From the NCBI RefSeq assembly GCF_003568865.1, contig NZ_CP031115.1, forward strand, positions 372,001 through 436,000: DNA of 64,000 nucleotides. Direction: 5' to 3'. Origin of the DNA: Rubrobacter indicoceani. Its GTDB lineage: Bacteria; Actinomycetota; Rubrobacteria; Rubrobacterales; Rubrobacteraceae. Each line of letters begins with the position of its first letter. Position 1 is the first letter of the stretch. A program made the position numbers and the translations under genes. Below the pieces are notes generated by a model, which was not told the DNA's origin, searched no databases, and saw only the letters and a list, made by a program, of their open reading frames with translations. Below are positions 7,891-16,383 of this stretch, in pieces.

Positions 7891-9486
7891 CTAGCTCTTC
7901 ACGAAGCGCACGGCGTCGGCGACAACGTAGCCACGCTTCGTGCTCTTTCTGAGAACGGATACCCGCCAGGCGTCCCCGGCGGCGAAGTCGAAGGTGCCGA
8001 TAAGAACCCACTTGCCGCCGTTTTTTCTCTGGTTCATCACCCTTGTCACGCCGCCGGAGCGGGTGCTTATCTTGATGGTCGTCGCCGGGTTGTAGCCGGA
8101 GGCGGCGGGCCACCAGAGGTAGACGGCGTGCCTGCCCGCGCTCGGGAGCGCAACCTTGAACCGCGCCGGGTCCGCCTTGTTGCCGGGTCGGGCGACGTGG
8201 TAGTTCGTACCGTACTTCTGGGAGTTCCATGAGTTGACGCCCCACGCCGCAGACGCTCCGAACCGACCGGCCGTGGTGTTGTCCACTATGATGCCGCTCG
8301 CCGCCGCGGGCTGCTCTTCCTGCCCGCTCTGGGTGTTCTCCCCGGCGTACTGCCGCACGAGGTCCATGTACTTTGTCCAGTTCCAGCCGCTCCCGGGGTC
8401 GGTGTGGCACGCGGAGCCGCCGCCCGGCCCGGAACACCCCGGAACCTCGAAGTGCCCGATGATGTTCGTCCGGCTGATGGCGATGCCGTATTTTTTGCAC
8501 AGGTACGCCGTAAGCTTCGCCGAGGAGCGGTACATCGTATCCGTGAACCACCGGCCCGGGTCGCTTACGTAGCCTTCGTGCTCGATGCCGACGCTCCCCT
8601 GGTTTGTAGGCCAGTACCCGGCGTGGTAGGCGATGTCCTTCTCCCGGACGGACTGCCCGATAAAGCCGTCCGAAGAGCGGATGTTGTAGTGGCACGAGAC
8701 CCCGGCCCGGGAGTCCTTGAACCAGTTGATCGCGCTCGACCACGAACCCTGCATAACGTGGATAACGACCTTCGTGATCCTGTTGGACGAGGGACGGCTG
8801 GCCTGCGAGTAGTTCTCAGAGTAAGCCCCGTAGAACGTTGCGCCGGAGTAATCCGCCGCCGCAGCCGTCGTCCTCGCTGGCGCCTGCTCTTCGACCTCCT
8901 GGCCCTCGAAGCTCACCTCCTCGCCCCCGACCTCTTCCGATGCCCCGTCACGCAGGGTGTCGAAGACCTGATCGGCGTACAGCGAGCCGTCGCCGTAGGC
9001 CGAGGCAACGTCGTACCAGGAGTCGAGGTCCTCCCGGTCTGCGCCGCTTGCTTCGTGCAGCTTCGAGAGCACGGCGGCCGCCCCGAGGATGTTCGAGGCC
9101 CAGTCTTCACGCAGCTTGTCTTCGGGGATGTTTGTCAGGTCCGCCGCCCGCGCAAGCGTATCTTTATCCGGGGCGTCCGACAGAGCCATCACCCCGTATC
9201 CGCCCATGCCGTGTATGTCCCCGGGGGTGTACTCCCCGGTCGAGGGGGGCGGGGTGACCCACCGCGTCGAGACGTAACCCATCGCAAGCAACAACTCCAG
9301 CGGCACGCCGTACTTCTCCGAAGCCGCCTCGAACTCCGAGGTCAGGCTGGAGCCCGTCTGGGCCAGCGCCTGTCCCGAGAGCGTACCCCCGAGCATCACC
9401 GCCCCGAAGACCCCGGCGCTGCCGAGCTTCAGAAATTCCCGACGGTCCATCCCGCTCGACGAATCGCCGCAGCATCCTCCGCACAT
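7891..9486 (-). CDS. Tat-exported N-acetylmuramoyl-L-alanine amidase with golvesin-type C-terminal domain
   Basis: A 531-residue exported cell-wall hydrolase. The N-terminus is Cys-rich (CGGCCGD) and is followed by the twin-arginine signal DRREFLKLGSAGVFGAVMLG. Residues about 230-390 form an Amidase_2/PGRP domain that cleaves the amide bond between MurNAc and the stem peptide. Likely zinc ligands are the His in VIHVMQG and the His in ACHTDPG, with HYNI and GHFEVPG around the site. The last 130 residues (from IIVDNTTAGRFG) resemble the golvesin/Xly-type carbohydrate-binding domain. The ATG at 9486 is preferred over a GTG at 9519 because GGAGGGGGA lies directly before it. Confidence 0.85.
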   Translation of the reverse strand: MCGGCCGDSSSGMDRREFLKLGSAGVFGAVMLGGTLSGQALAQTGSSLTSEFEAASEKYGVPLELLLAMGYVSTRWVTPPPSTGEYTPGDIHGMGGYGVMALSDAPDKDTLARAADLTNIPEDKLREDWASNILGAAAVLSKLHEASGADREDLDSWYDVASAYGDGSLYADQVFDTLRDGASEEVGGEEVSFEGQEVEEQAPARTTAAAADYSGATFYGAYSENYSQASRPSSNRITKVVIHVMQGSWSSAINWFKDSRAGVSCHYNIRSSDGFIGQSVREKDIAYHAGYWPTNQGSVGIEHEGYVSDPGRWFTDTMYRSSAKLTAYLCKKYGIAISRTNIIGHFEVPGCSGPGGGSACHTDPGSGWNWTKYMDLVRQYAGENTQSGQEEQPAAASGIIVDNTTAGRFGASAAWGVNSWNSQKYGTNYHVARPGNKADPARFKVALPSAGRHAVYLWWPAASGYNPATTIKISTRSGGVTRVMNQRKNGGKWVLIGTFDFAAGDAWRVSVLRKSTKRGYVVADAVRFVKS

Positions 9487-9711
9487 ATTCTCCCCCTCCA
9501 AAATATCGCCCGAACCCACGGAACGGGTCGCAACACAAGCCTTTGACCGAGCTTCTCTGTTTTCAACCGAACCCCCGGACCCGAAGCAAAGCCGGACCGG
9601 ACGTCTGTCACCTCTTTATCGTCCCAACCACCCCGGGACTTGAGGGTTTGCGGAACCGCATTGTGAGGGTTGTCAAAACGTTAAGCAAGAGTTACGAGAA
9701 CGTTTCGAAAG

Positions 9712-10575
9712 CTATCTCCCCGGCGGCGGAGTGTTTATCCGGGGTTTGTGGGGGAGTTCGCGGGCAAGGTAATCGGCGAGGGCTCTGCGCCAGTGGCGGA
9801 GTTTCGGGGCGGCCGGGTCGTAGAGGAGACCGTTTTTCGGGCGTTCGGCGGGGAGCGGGTACTCGGAGGCGGGGACGGGGAGGACCTCTACCTCGATGTC
9901 GGCGAGGGAGAAGATAGCGGTTGCGAACTCGTACCAGGAGCAGGAGCCGGAGTTGGTCAGATGGTAGAGGCCGTAGCGGCGGCTCTCTACAAGGTCGAGC
10001 AGCCCTCGGGCGAGGTCTTCTGCGTAGGTCGGGGCGATGTACTCGTCGGCTTTTACCCTGAGGGTGTCGCGGTCCTTTGCGACGCGCAGCATGGTGCGCA
10101 CGAAGTTGTGTCCCTCGCCGTAGACCCCGGCGGATCGCACGACAAAGAAGCGGTTCGTCAGGCGCATGACGAGCTCGTCCCCGGCGAGCTTGCCGCGACC
10201 GTAGGCGCTCCCCGGGTTCGGCGGGTCGAACGGTTCGTAGGGGCGGTCGGCGTCGCCGTCGAAGACGTAGTTTGTGCCGAGGTGCAGGAGCTCCGCGCCG
10301 AGGCGTTCGGTGGTCCGGGCGAGGTTGGCCGGGCCGGTCGCGTTTACGGCGTACGAAAGCTCGCGCTCTTCCTCGCAGCCGTCAACGTCCGTGTAGGCTG
10401 CGGCGTTTACAACGAGGTCGGGGCGGTGGTGTTCGAGGGTCGCTTCTACGGCTTCGAGGCTGGAGATGTCGAGGTCTGCGCGGGTGAGGGGGACGGTTTC
10501 GTGGCCGCGTTCCGGGAGGAGCTTTGTCAGCTCGAGCCCGACCTGCCCGCCCGCGCCCGTTATCAGGACCTTCAC
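9712..10575 (-). CDS. rmlD: dTDP-4-dehydrorhamnose reductase
   Basis: Performs the last step of dTDP-L-rhamnose synthesis, NAD(P)H reduction of the 4-keto group. The 287-residue protein begins VKVLITGAGGQVGLEL with the nucleotide-binding loop. It has VVNAAAYTDVDGCE, the GTNYVFDGD strand and the catalytic YGRGKLAGDE (Tyr/Lys). The GTG at 10575 is chosen because GGAGGTAGAG lies just upstream and the Rossmann fold begins there; the frame stays open much farther upstream but that part is not protein-like. The gene sits apart from rmlA/rmlC and is transcribed toward the amidase gene. Confidence 0.93.
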   Translation of the reverse strand: MKVLITGAGGQVGLELTKLLPERGHETVPLTRADLDISSLEAVEATLEHHRPDLVVNAAAYTDVDGCEEERELSYAVNATGPANLARTTERLGAELLHLGTNYVFDGDADRPYEPFDPPNPGSAYGRGKLAGDELVMRLTNRFFVVRSAGVYGEGHNFVRTMLRVAKDRDTLRVKADEYIAPTYAEDLARGLLDLVESRRYGLYHLTNSGSCSWYEFATAIFSLADIEVEVLPVPASEYPLPAERPKNGLLYDPAAPKLRHWRRALADYLARELPHKPRINTPPPGR

Positions 10576-10821
10576 CTCTCTACCTCCGCTCCGTTCTAAT
10601 CGACTTTCCGGCTGCTTCTCCACACCGGTCCATGTTAGCGGTGCGGGCCGGTCTCTGCCCGGGTTTATCGAAGGGGCAGAGAGAGCCGACAGAACCGGCC
10701 GACAAACGCTGTAGAATGCCGCGGAGTCCGGGGGAGCCCCGGACCGTCGGTGCGGTTCAGGAGAGGTGTCTGGTGTGATCCCCCATATTTCGCTCGGACC
10801 CGACCGGGTCGGGGTCAGGCC

Positions 10822-11703
10822 GTGAAAGTCCTGATAACGGGGGCGACGGGCCTGCTCGGCGGGGCGGTGCTCTCGCGGCTCCTGTCGGGCGATGAGCACG
10901 AGGTGCGGGTGATGGTGCGCCGCGGCAGCCCGAACGCCGGGCGAGTCGTCGGCCTTCCGGTCGAGGTCGTTGGGGGCGATGCCGGGTCGGCCCCGGAGGT
11001 GGCCCGAGCGTGTCGAGAGGTCGATGTGGTCGTACACGTCGCGGGGATAGAGTACGCGGGGGCGGTAACGGCGGGGATGAAAGAGGCCGGGGTCGGGCGG
11101 CTCGTCGCCGTTTCGAGCACGAGCGCGCACTCGCGGTTCGCCGGGCGCAGCGGCCCGAAGCTCGCGGCGGAACGGGTCATAAAAGAGAGCGGGGCCGAGT
11201 GGAGCATCGTGCGTCCGGCCATGATCTTCGGCTCCGAGCTGGACAGGAACATCCGCCATCTCCTACGCTTTCTCTACCGATCGCCGGTCTTCCCCGTTTT
11301 CGGAGACGGTCAGAACCTCTGGCAGCCGGTCTACTTCGAGGACTGCGCAAGCGGGGTCGTGGAAGCGTTGCGCCGGGGCGGGACCGCTGGAAAGGTCTAC
11401 GACCTCCCCGGTGCGTACCCGCTGACTTACGCCTCGCTTGTCAGGGCGGCGGCGCGCGCGCTCGGGCGTGAGGTCAGGATAATCCGTCTGCCGCTCGAGC
11501 CCGTGCGCCGCGGGCTGGCGTTCGCGGAGAGGCTGCCGTTTTCTCTGCCGTTCGGCTCGGAGCAGGTGATACGGCTTCAGGAAGACAAGGCTTATCCCTT
11601 TGAGGCGGCGCGGCGGGACCTCGGTTACGCGCCGCGAACCTTCGAGGCGGGACTTGAGAGAGAAGTCGAGCGGCTCGAGAAAGTCGGGGCGCTGCGAGGA
11701 TGA
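10822..11703 (+). CDS. NAD-dependent epimerase/dehydratase family protein
   Basis: A 293-residue atypical short-chain dehydrogenase with the N-terminal KVLITGATGLLGGAVLSRL nucleotide-binding loop. It continues with VVHVAGIEYAG, a VAVSSTSAHSR strand and WSIVRPAMIFG. The usual YxxxK is not obvious, as in NmrA-like and complex-I-associated (NDUFA9-type) members that bind nucleotide. The substrate is unknown; neighbours suggest a nucleotide or lipid-linked sugar. The GTG at 10822 is chosen because the Rossmann fold starts there. The next gene starts four bases after its stop, so they form an operon. Confidence 0.75.
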   Translation: MKVLITGATGLLGGAVLSRLLSGDEHEVRVMVRRGSPNAGRVVGLPVEVVGGDAGSAPEVARACREVDVVVHVAGIEYAGAVTAGMKEAGVGRLVAVSSTSAHSRFAGRSGPKLAAERVIKESGAEWSIVRPAMIFGSELDRNIRHLLRFLYRSPVFPVFGDGQNLWQPVYFEDCASGVVEALRRGGTAGKVYDLPGAYPLTYASLVRAAARALGREVRIIRLPLEPVRRGLAFAERLPFSLPFGSEQVIRLQEDKAYPFEAARRDLGYAPRTFEAGLEREVERLEKVGALRG

Positions 11704-11707
11704 AACC

Positions 11708-12727
11708 GTGACCGTAACGCCGCTTCTGCTCTCGGTCGTGTTTACGGCGATGGTCGTCTCGGGAGCGCTCGTGCCGCTGCTCGTGAAGTTCGCCGTCGGA
11801 CGGAACCTCATGGACCGGCCGAACACCCGGAGTTCGCACAGGGTCCCGACCCCGAGGCTCGGCGGGGTGGCGGTCGTGGCGGGGACGTGGGCCGGCTTCC
11901 TCCCGCTGCTGCTGGCCGCGCCGGAGGTTGCCCGGGAGACGCTGCCGCTCGTCGGGGCGGCCACGCTTGTCGGCGGGGTGGGGCTTGCCGATGACTTCAT
12001 AAACCTGCACTTCGGTGTAAAGGCGGCGGCTCAGGCGGTTGTGGCGGCCGGGCTGCTGCTGCTGTACCCGCCCCCGGTGGTGTCCGGGGCCGCAGCGGGC
12101 CTGCTGGTGATCGTCTTCGGGGTCTTCTGGGTTGTAGCGCTGTGCAACGCCTTTAACTTCATGGACGGCATAGACGGCATAACGGGCGGGGTTGCGGTTG
12201 TATCCGCGCTGTTTCTGGCCTCCATCGCGGGCGGTACGGCGGGTTTCCTTGTCGCGCTCGCCGGTGCGATGGTCGGGTTTCTTCTGTGGAACATCGGCCC
12301 GGCTACTATCTTCATGGGCGACGCGGGAAGTTACTTTGCGGGGTTTGCGCTCGCGGTCGCGGCCCTCTACGTTCCGGTTGAGGGCGGGGGGTTATTCGGG
12401 GGTATTCCGGCGTTGCTTGCGTGCGTTCTGGTCTTCACGCCCTACCTGATGGACACGGGGTTCACGATCCTGCGGCGGCTGCAGAGCGGCGTCGGGCGCG
12501 GGGTGTTCTCGGCGCACCGGGAGCATATCTATCAGAGGATCACCCCCGAACCGCCGATGCACCGCCGTACGAGCAACATCTACTACGCCCTGAGCGTGGC
12601 CTCGGGGTTTGCCGCGCTCGTCGCCTCCGGCGGGGGGCTGCGGCTCGTGTTCGGGGTGGCGGTCGCCGGGCTAGTGTGCGTCGTAATGTTGTATCTGCCG
12701 CGTCTTGTAAGGAGCAGCGGGGTGTGA
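11708..12727 (+). CDS. Undecaprenyl-phosphate glycosyl-1-phosphate transferase (WecA/MraY family)
   Basis: A 339-residue polytopic enzyme that moves a sugar-1-phosphate from a UDP-sugar to undecaprenyl phosphate, the committed step of many surface glycans. The family landmarks are all visible: RSSHRVPTPRLGG near the N-terminus, the Asp-rich GLADDFINLHFGVK, the NFMDGIDGI motif and FMGDAGSYFAGF. About ten membrane helices are predicted. GlcNAc-1-phosphate is the usual substrate but cannot be proved here. The GTG start lies four bases after the preceding stop. A hairpin covers the stop codon. Confidence 0.9.
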   Translation: MTVTPLLLSVVFTAMVVSGALVPLLVKFAVGRNLMDRPNTRSSHRVPTPRLGGVAVVAGTWAGFLPLLLAAPEVARETLPLVGAATLVGGVGLADDFINLHFGVKAAAQAVVAAGLLLLYPPPVVSGAAAGLLVIVFGVFWVVALCNAFNFMDGIDGITGGVAVVSALFLASIAGGTAGFLVALAGAMVGFLLWNIGPATIFMGDAGSYFAGFALAVAALYVPVEGGGLFGGIPALLACVLVFTPYLMDTGFTILRRLQSGVGRGVFSAHREHIYQRITPEPPMHRRTSNIYYALSVASGFAALVASGGGLRLVFGVAVAGLVCVVMLYLPRLVRSSGV

Positions 12728-12756
12728 TCCCCGGCGTTTCGGGCTGCCGGGATCAC
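12724..12756 (+). terminator. Hairpin at the end of the WecA-like gene
   Basis: GTGATCCCCGGC (12724-12735) can pair with GCCGGGATCAC (12746-12756), an 11-bp stem with one bulged C. It overlaps the stop codon. No T-run follows, so termination may be weak or factor-assisted. Confidence 0.45.
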
Positions 12757-12763
12757 CTCCGGC

Positions 12764-12792
12764 TGGCTAGAGCACGCCCGAGCGCATAGAAT
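12764..12792 (+). promoter_or_regulatory. Candidate leaderless promoter of the CapD-type gene
   Basis: TAGAAT (12787-12792) lies six bases before the GTG start and nine before an in-frame ATG. TGGCTA (12764-12769) sits 17 bp upstream as a weak -35. No ribosome-binding site precedes the start, consistent with a leaderless message. Confidence 0.4.
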
Positions 12793-12798
12793 GAGCCG

Positions 12799-14787
12799 GT
12801 GATGCGAGGCTTCAGAGACAGGTTCGGTTCCGCGAGGGGGGCCGTAAATCGGGGAACCGGGAGGGTCCAGCGGGCCTTCCAGCAGTCCCCCCCGACTTTC
12901 CGGCGCGGGGCGGCGATGCTCGTGGACGCGGCGATAGTCGTCGAGTCTTTTGCCGTTGCGCTGCTCTTCCGCTTTGACGGCGACGTTCGCGAACCGTTCT
13001 GGGAGACCTTCTGGCCGTTTGCGCTGGCCTCCGCGCTGCTCTTTGTTTTGCTGCTGAGATCCAACGGCGTGTACCAGAGCATCCTCCGGTACACGGGGAT
13101 CTACCAGGGCGTTCGCATAGCGAGCGCGACCTCGATAGCTACGGGGCTTCTGTTTCTGGCGGACTTCGGGACCGGCCCGGAGGGGCTGGGCTTGCTGGAC
13201 TTCAACATGGCCCCGCTCTCGGTGGTGCTTGTGGGGGGGGTCCTGGCTTACCTGCAGCTCGTCGCCGTTCGGCTGTATCCGAGGGTCTTCTACGAGCTGT
13301 CTCTGCGGGAGATAGGCCGCAGAAAGCGCACCGCGATAGTCGGGACGGGCGAGGCCGGGGTCGCGCTCGCCGGACACATCTGGCGGACGGCGGCGGCGGA
13401 GACGCAGATAGTCGGCTTCGTGGCCGACTCGGACGCACCGGACGAGGTAATAGGAAAGAACATCGAGGGCGTTCCGGTGGTCGGGTCGGTGGACGATATA
13501 GAGTCCATCATCGCGGAGAACGGCGTGGATCAGGTGATAATCGCAACCCCGCGCGCCAGCCGCGAAGAGATAGACCGCATCTGGCGCACCTGCGTCCGGG
13601 CGAAGGCCGAGGTCAAGGTCATGCCCGACCTCGGGGAGATCCTCTCGCAGGGGACCATCCGGCTGCGCGAGATCCAGATAGAAGACCTCCTCGGGCGCGA
13701 ACCGATAGACATTGACCTCGGTGCGATCTCGGACTACATCAACGGCAGGAGCGTCCTCGTTACGGGTGCGGGCGGCTCCATAGGCCGCGAACTCTCCCGG
13801 CAGATATCGCGGCTCGGGCCTTCGTCGCTGACCCTTTTCGACCGCGACGAGAGCGGCCTCTACTACCTCGGGCAGGACGTTCGCCGCGAAGGCTATGAGA
13901 ACGCGACGCTGCTCGTCGGGGACGTAACCGCCTCCGAGCGGCTGAGCTTTATCTTCGAGCGGTACAGGCCGGAGCTTGTCTTTCACGCCGCCGCCTACAA
14001 GCACGTCCCGATGATGGAGCTTCAGGCGACCGAGGCGATAACGAACAACGTATACGGTACTTTGAACGTGGCGCGGATGGCCGGGGCGTACGGGGCGAAG
14101 AGTTTTATAAACGTCTCGACGGACAAGGCGGTGAACCCGGCAAACGTGATGGGCGCTACGAAGCGCCTCGCGGAGATGATCTCCCGCGAGATGGCCGACG
14201 AGTTCCCGGACACGACCTTCGCTTCGGTGCGCTTCGGGAACGTTCTCGGAAGTCGCGGCTCGGTTATCCCTACGTTCCGCCAGCAGATAGAGGCGGGCGG
14301 CCCGGTAACGGTTACGCACCCGGAGATGATCCGCTACTTCATGACCATCCCGGAAGCGGTCTCCCTGATCCTCCAGGCGGGCGCGCTCTCGACGCAGGAC
14401 GCAAAGCACCGTTATTCGACGTACATGCTCGAGATGGGTCGTCCGGTTCGCATTATGGAGCTTGCCCAGAACATGATCGAGGTAATGGGCGCGCCGGATG
14501 TTCATATCAAGTTCACCGGCCTCAGGCCCGGCGAGAAGCTCTCAGAGGAACTCTACGAGAGCAAAAGCGAATCCCAGCACGCAACCAACCACCCGATGGT
14601 CTACCGGCTCACGAGCGAGATAGACGCCCCGACCGGAGACGACCTCATGGAGTTCGTCTCGCGGATGCTCTCCGAAGCCCGCCAGCAGGAGCCGGAGCTG
14701 GCCGTGAAGTCCCTCAAGCACGCCGTCCCGACCTACTCCGAAGAGATCCTCTCCGACGAAGCCCGCATAGATCGGAACTCCGGCTAA
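12799..14787 (+). CDS. Membrane nucleotide-sugar dehydratase, CapD/WbpM/PglF type
   Basis: A 662-residue protein of the long C6-dehydratase group. The N-terminal third has about four membrane helices (residues 40-160). A first nucleotide-binding fold follows (IVGTGEAGVALAGHIW, about residues 178-193), then the catalytic short-chain dehydrogenase domain starting SVLVTGAGGSIGRELSRQI near residue 315. The segment FINVSTDKAVNPANVMGATKR carries the modified active site of this family (Asp/Lys, Met in place of Tyr). Such enzymes make UDP-4-keto-6-deoxy-GlcNAc for surface polysaccharides or glycoproteins. Its product might prime the lipid-linked glycan with the WecA-like enzyme upstream. Confidence 0.9.
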   Translation: MMRGFRDRFGSARGAVNRGTGRVQRAFQQSPPTFRRGAAMLVDAAIVVESFAVALLFRFDGDVREPFWETFWPFALASALLFVLLLRSNGVYQSILRYTGIYQGVRIASATSIATGLLFLADFGTGPEGLGLLDFNMAPLSVVLVGGVLAYLQLVAVRLYPRVFYELSLREIGRRKRTAIVGTGEAGVALAGHIWRTAAAETQIVGFVADSDAPDEVIGKNIEGVPVVGSVDDIESIIAENGVDQVIIATPRASREEIDRIWRTCVRAKAEVKVMPDLGEILSQGTIRLREIQIEDLLGREPIDIDLGAISDYINGRSVLVTGAGGSIGRELSRQISRLGPSSLTLFDRDESGLYYLGQDVRREGYENATLLVGDVTASERLSFIFERYRPELVFHAAAYKHVPMMELQATEAITNNVYGTLNVARMAGAYGAKSFINVSTDKAVNPANVMGATKRLAEMISREMADEFPDTTFASVRFGNVLGSRGSVIPTFRQQIEAGGPVTVTHPEMIRYFMTIPEAVSLILQAGALSTQDAKHRYSTYMLEMGRPVRIMELAQNMIEVMGAPDVHIKFTGLRPGEKLSEELYESKSESQHATNHPMVYRLTSEIDAPTGDDLMEFVSRMLSEARQQEPELAVKSLKHAVPTYSEEILSDEARIDRNSG

Positions 14788-15005
14788 GCTGTTCGACGAA
14801 CGGCTCGTCTGCCCCGGATGCCGAGAACCGTAAGATACGTCCCGATGATGAGGTAGAGAACGACCATCGCAAGGTGAACGGCGGGCGCGGGCAGCGTTCC
14901 GGCCTGCAACTCCCCGACGAAAACAAACAGCCGGGTTATCCACACCAGCAGCGTGAAAACGCCTATCGCGAGCAATATCGTGCTGGCTCTCTTCGTTAAG
15001 ATCAT
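14784..15005 (-). CDS. Small SCO4848-like membrane protein
   Basis: A 73-residue protein with two membrane helices (about residues 8-30 and 42-62) and a basic C-terminal tail. The layout, including a central PAPAVHLAMVVLYLIIGTY helix followed by VLGIRGRR, resembles the actinobacterial SCO4848 family of uncharacterised membrane proteins. Function is unknown. Its stop overlaps the end of the convergent CapD-type gene by four bases. Confidence 0.65.
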   Translation of the reverse strand: MILTKRASTILLAIGVFTLLVWITRLFVFVGELQAGTLPAPAVHLAMVVLYLIIGTYLTVLGIRGRRAVRRTA

Positions 15006-15015
15006 GCCCGGATTC

Positions 15016-15144
15016 TAGCAGAAGCCCTCTGCTCCAAAACTGTGAAACCCGCAACTAGCAACACAAAAAATCAAGCGTTATACTGCGAGTAGCATAAGAG
15101 TAGCAACCTTTTATCGGTTGCAACGGATAGTAGCAAAAATAGCA
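15016..15144 (+). promoter_or_regulatory. Promoter with a cluster of TAGCA repeats and a small hairpin
   Basis: The pentamer TAGCA occurs at 15016, 15056, 15090, 15101, 15131 and 15140, several copies spaced 9, 11 or 30 bp apart, close to helical turns. TATACT (15079-15084) is a good -10 element, with TAGCAA (15056-15061) 17 bp upstream as a poor -35. GCAACC (15103-15108) and GGTTGC (15116-15121) can form a hairpin. The cluster lies in an AT-rich pocket 40-165 bp before the RnfC-like gene and looks like a regulator-binding array. Confidence 0.45.
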
Positions 15145-15180
15145 TCCGGTGGGGCAGGACAAGCAAACGGAGGGTCTTAG

Positions 15181-16293
15181 ATGGTGGAGATGAAGAAGCG
15201 CACTCTGGATGAGGTAAAAGCCCTCAGCCGGGAGGATGCGGTGGAGTTGATCCGGCAGGCCGGGGTTGTTGGTGCGGGCGGGGGTGGTTTCCCGACGTAC
15301 TTCAAGTACCTGAAGCCGATGCCGCGTCTTGTCGTGAACTGCACGGAGTCCGAGCCGGGGTACTGGGCGGACAAGCTTATCCATCGGGAGCATATGGGTG
15401 AGTTTATGGAGCTTTACGAGGCGATGAGGGCCGTTTTCGGCATCGAGCGCATCGTGATGGGCGTGCATTACAAGGATGAGGAGTGGTTCGAGCCGTACAA
15501 GGAGAACGCCAACGGCCTCTACGACGTTGCGCTTATCCCGAACAAGTACTCGATGGGCGAGGAGAAAACGCTCATCAAGAACATCTTCGAGAAGGACATG
15601 TGGGTTCCGAGGCGCATCGAGATGCCCGACGGCTCCAAGAGGCCGGGGATACCGCCGGACGCCGGGCACGTGGTGAACAACTCCGAGACGCTCTTCAATA
15701 TCTACCGGGCGCTGTTCCTCGGGAAGCCGGTGGCGAGCAAGGTCATGCAGGTCTTCGGGCCGGGGCTGAAGCTTTCCATGTACCGGGCGCCGCTCGGGGC
15801 GTCGGCGACGGAGCTTCTTGAGATGTCGGGTGTGGACCTTGACTCCGAAGCGGGCAAGCTCTCGGTTATCGACGGCGGGCCGTACCTGAACGAGATGGGG
15901 ATAGAGTCGCTCGGCGAGGGAGATGCGTTTGTGAGACGCACGACCAACGGCTTCCTTGTTATACCAAAGGGCATCGCGAGCAAGGAGTTCGCGGATATAA
16001 AGACCGATCTGCCCGAGGACGGCATCGTCTCGCTTGTGGACAAGGTCAGCGGCGTGAACGTCCCGCTCGGGGGTCGGTTCCTCAAGCCCGCCGAGCCGCT
16101 TGTAAGCGAGGGCGACGAAGTCGAGTTCGGGCAGAAGATCGGCGAGCCGGTGGACGAAGGATTCTCCATCGGTGCGTGGTCGAGTGCGACCGGAACGGTA
16201 ACCGGAATCAAGGACGAGGTCGTCGCCATAGACTGCGGCGAGAAGACCGCCGGAAAGGCTGAGGCCGAGGCCGAGGCCGAAGCTGCGAGGTAG
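15181..16293 (+). CDS. RnfC/complex-I 51-kDa-like FMN- and NAD-binding protein lacking Fe-S ligands
   Basis: A 370-residue protein of the complex-I 51-kDa/RnfC/PduS superfamily. The glycine-rich GVVGAGGGGFPTYFKY near residue 27 and VNCTESEPGYWADK (about 52-65) match the FMN/NAD site of RnfC-like proteins, and KYSMGEEKTLI follows. The C-terminal third (LVDKVSGVNVPLGGRFLKP to the AEAEAEAE tail) resembles the RnfC barrel. RnfC and NuoF carry CxxCxxC clusters; here I see no cysteine motif for a 4Fe-4S cluster, so it would pass electrons via flavin only or need a partner. Start ATG follows ACGGAGGG. It stands alone with its own promoter region and a terminator. Confidence 0.7.
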   Translation: MVEMKKRTLDEVKALSREDAVELIRQAGVVGAGGGGFPTYFKYLKPMPRLVVNCTESEPGYWADKLIHREHMGEFMELYEAMRAVFGIERIVMGVHYKDEEWFEPYKENANGLYDVALIPNKYSMGEEKTLIKNIFEKDMWVPRRIEMPDGSKRPGIPPDAGHVVNNSETLFNIYRALFLGKPVASKVMQVFGPGLKLSMYRAPLGASATELLEMSGVDLDSEAGKLSVIDGGPYLNEMGIESLGEGDAFVRRTTNGFLVIPKGIASKEFADIKTDLPEDGIVSLVDKVSGVNVPLGGRFLKPAEPLVSEGDEVEFGQKIGEPVDEGFSIGAWSSATGTVTGIKDEVVAIDCGEKTAGKAEAEAEAEAAR

Positions 16294-16327
16294 TTCCGGG
16301 TAAAAATAGAGTCGGGAGCGTTGTACG

Positions 16328-16370
16328 GGACGCCTCGGGGGGCTGGACCCTCCGGGGCGTCCGGCCTTTT
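16328..16370. terminator. Terminator between convergent genes
   Basis: GGACGCC-T-CGG (16328 onward) pairs with CCGGGGCGTCC ending at 16362, giving a GC-rich stem of about 15 bp with two mismatched or wobble positions. GGCCTTTT follows. It lies between the RnfC-like gene and the convergent ABC transporter operon. Confidence 0.65.
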
Positions 16371-16383
16371 CCTGCCGGGTCTT

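Noticed and set aside
10576..11259. N-terminal extension of rmlD by about 228 codons
   Set aside because: The Rossmann fold and a ribosome-binding site start at 10575; the extension runs antisense to the epimerase gene and is not protein-like.
12583..14505. A 640-codon open frame on the minus strand
   Set aside because: It lies opposite the CapD-type gene. Its sequence is rich in Arg, His and Gly with no motif, which is typical of antisense frames in GC-rich DNA.
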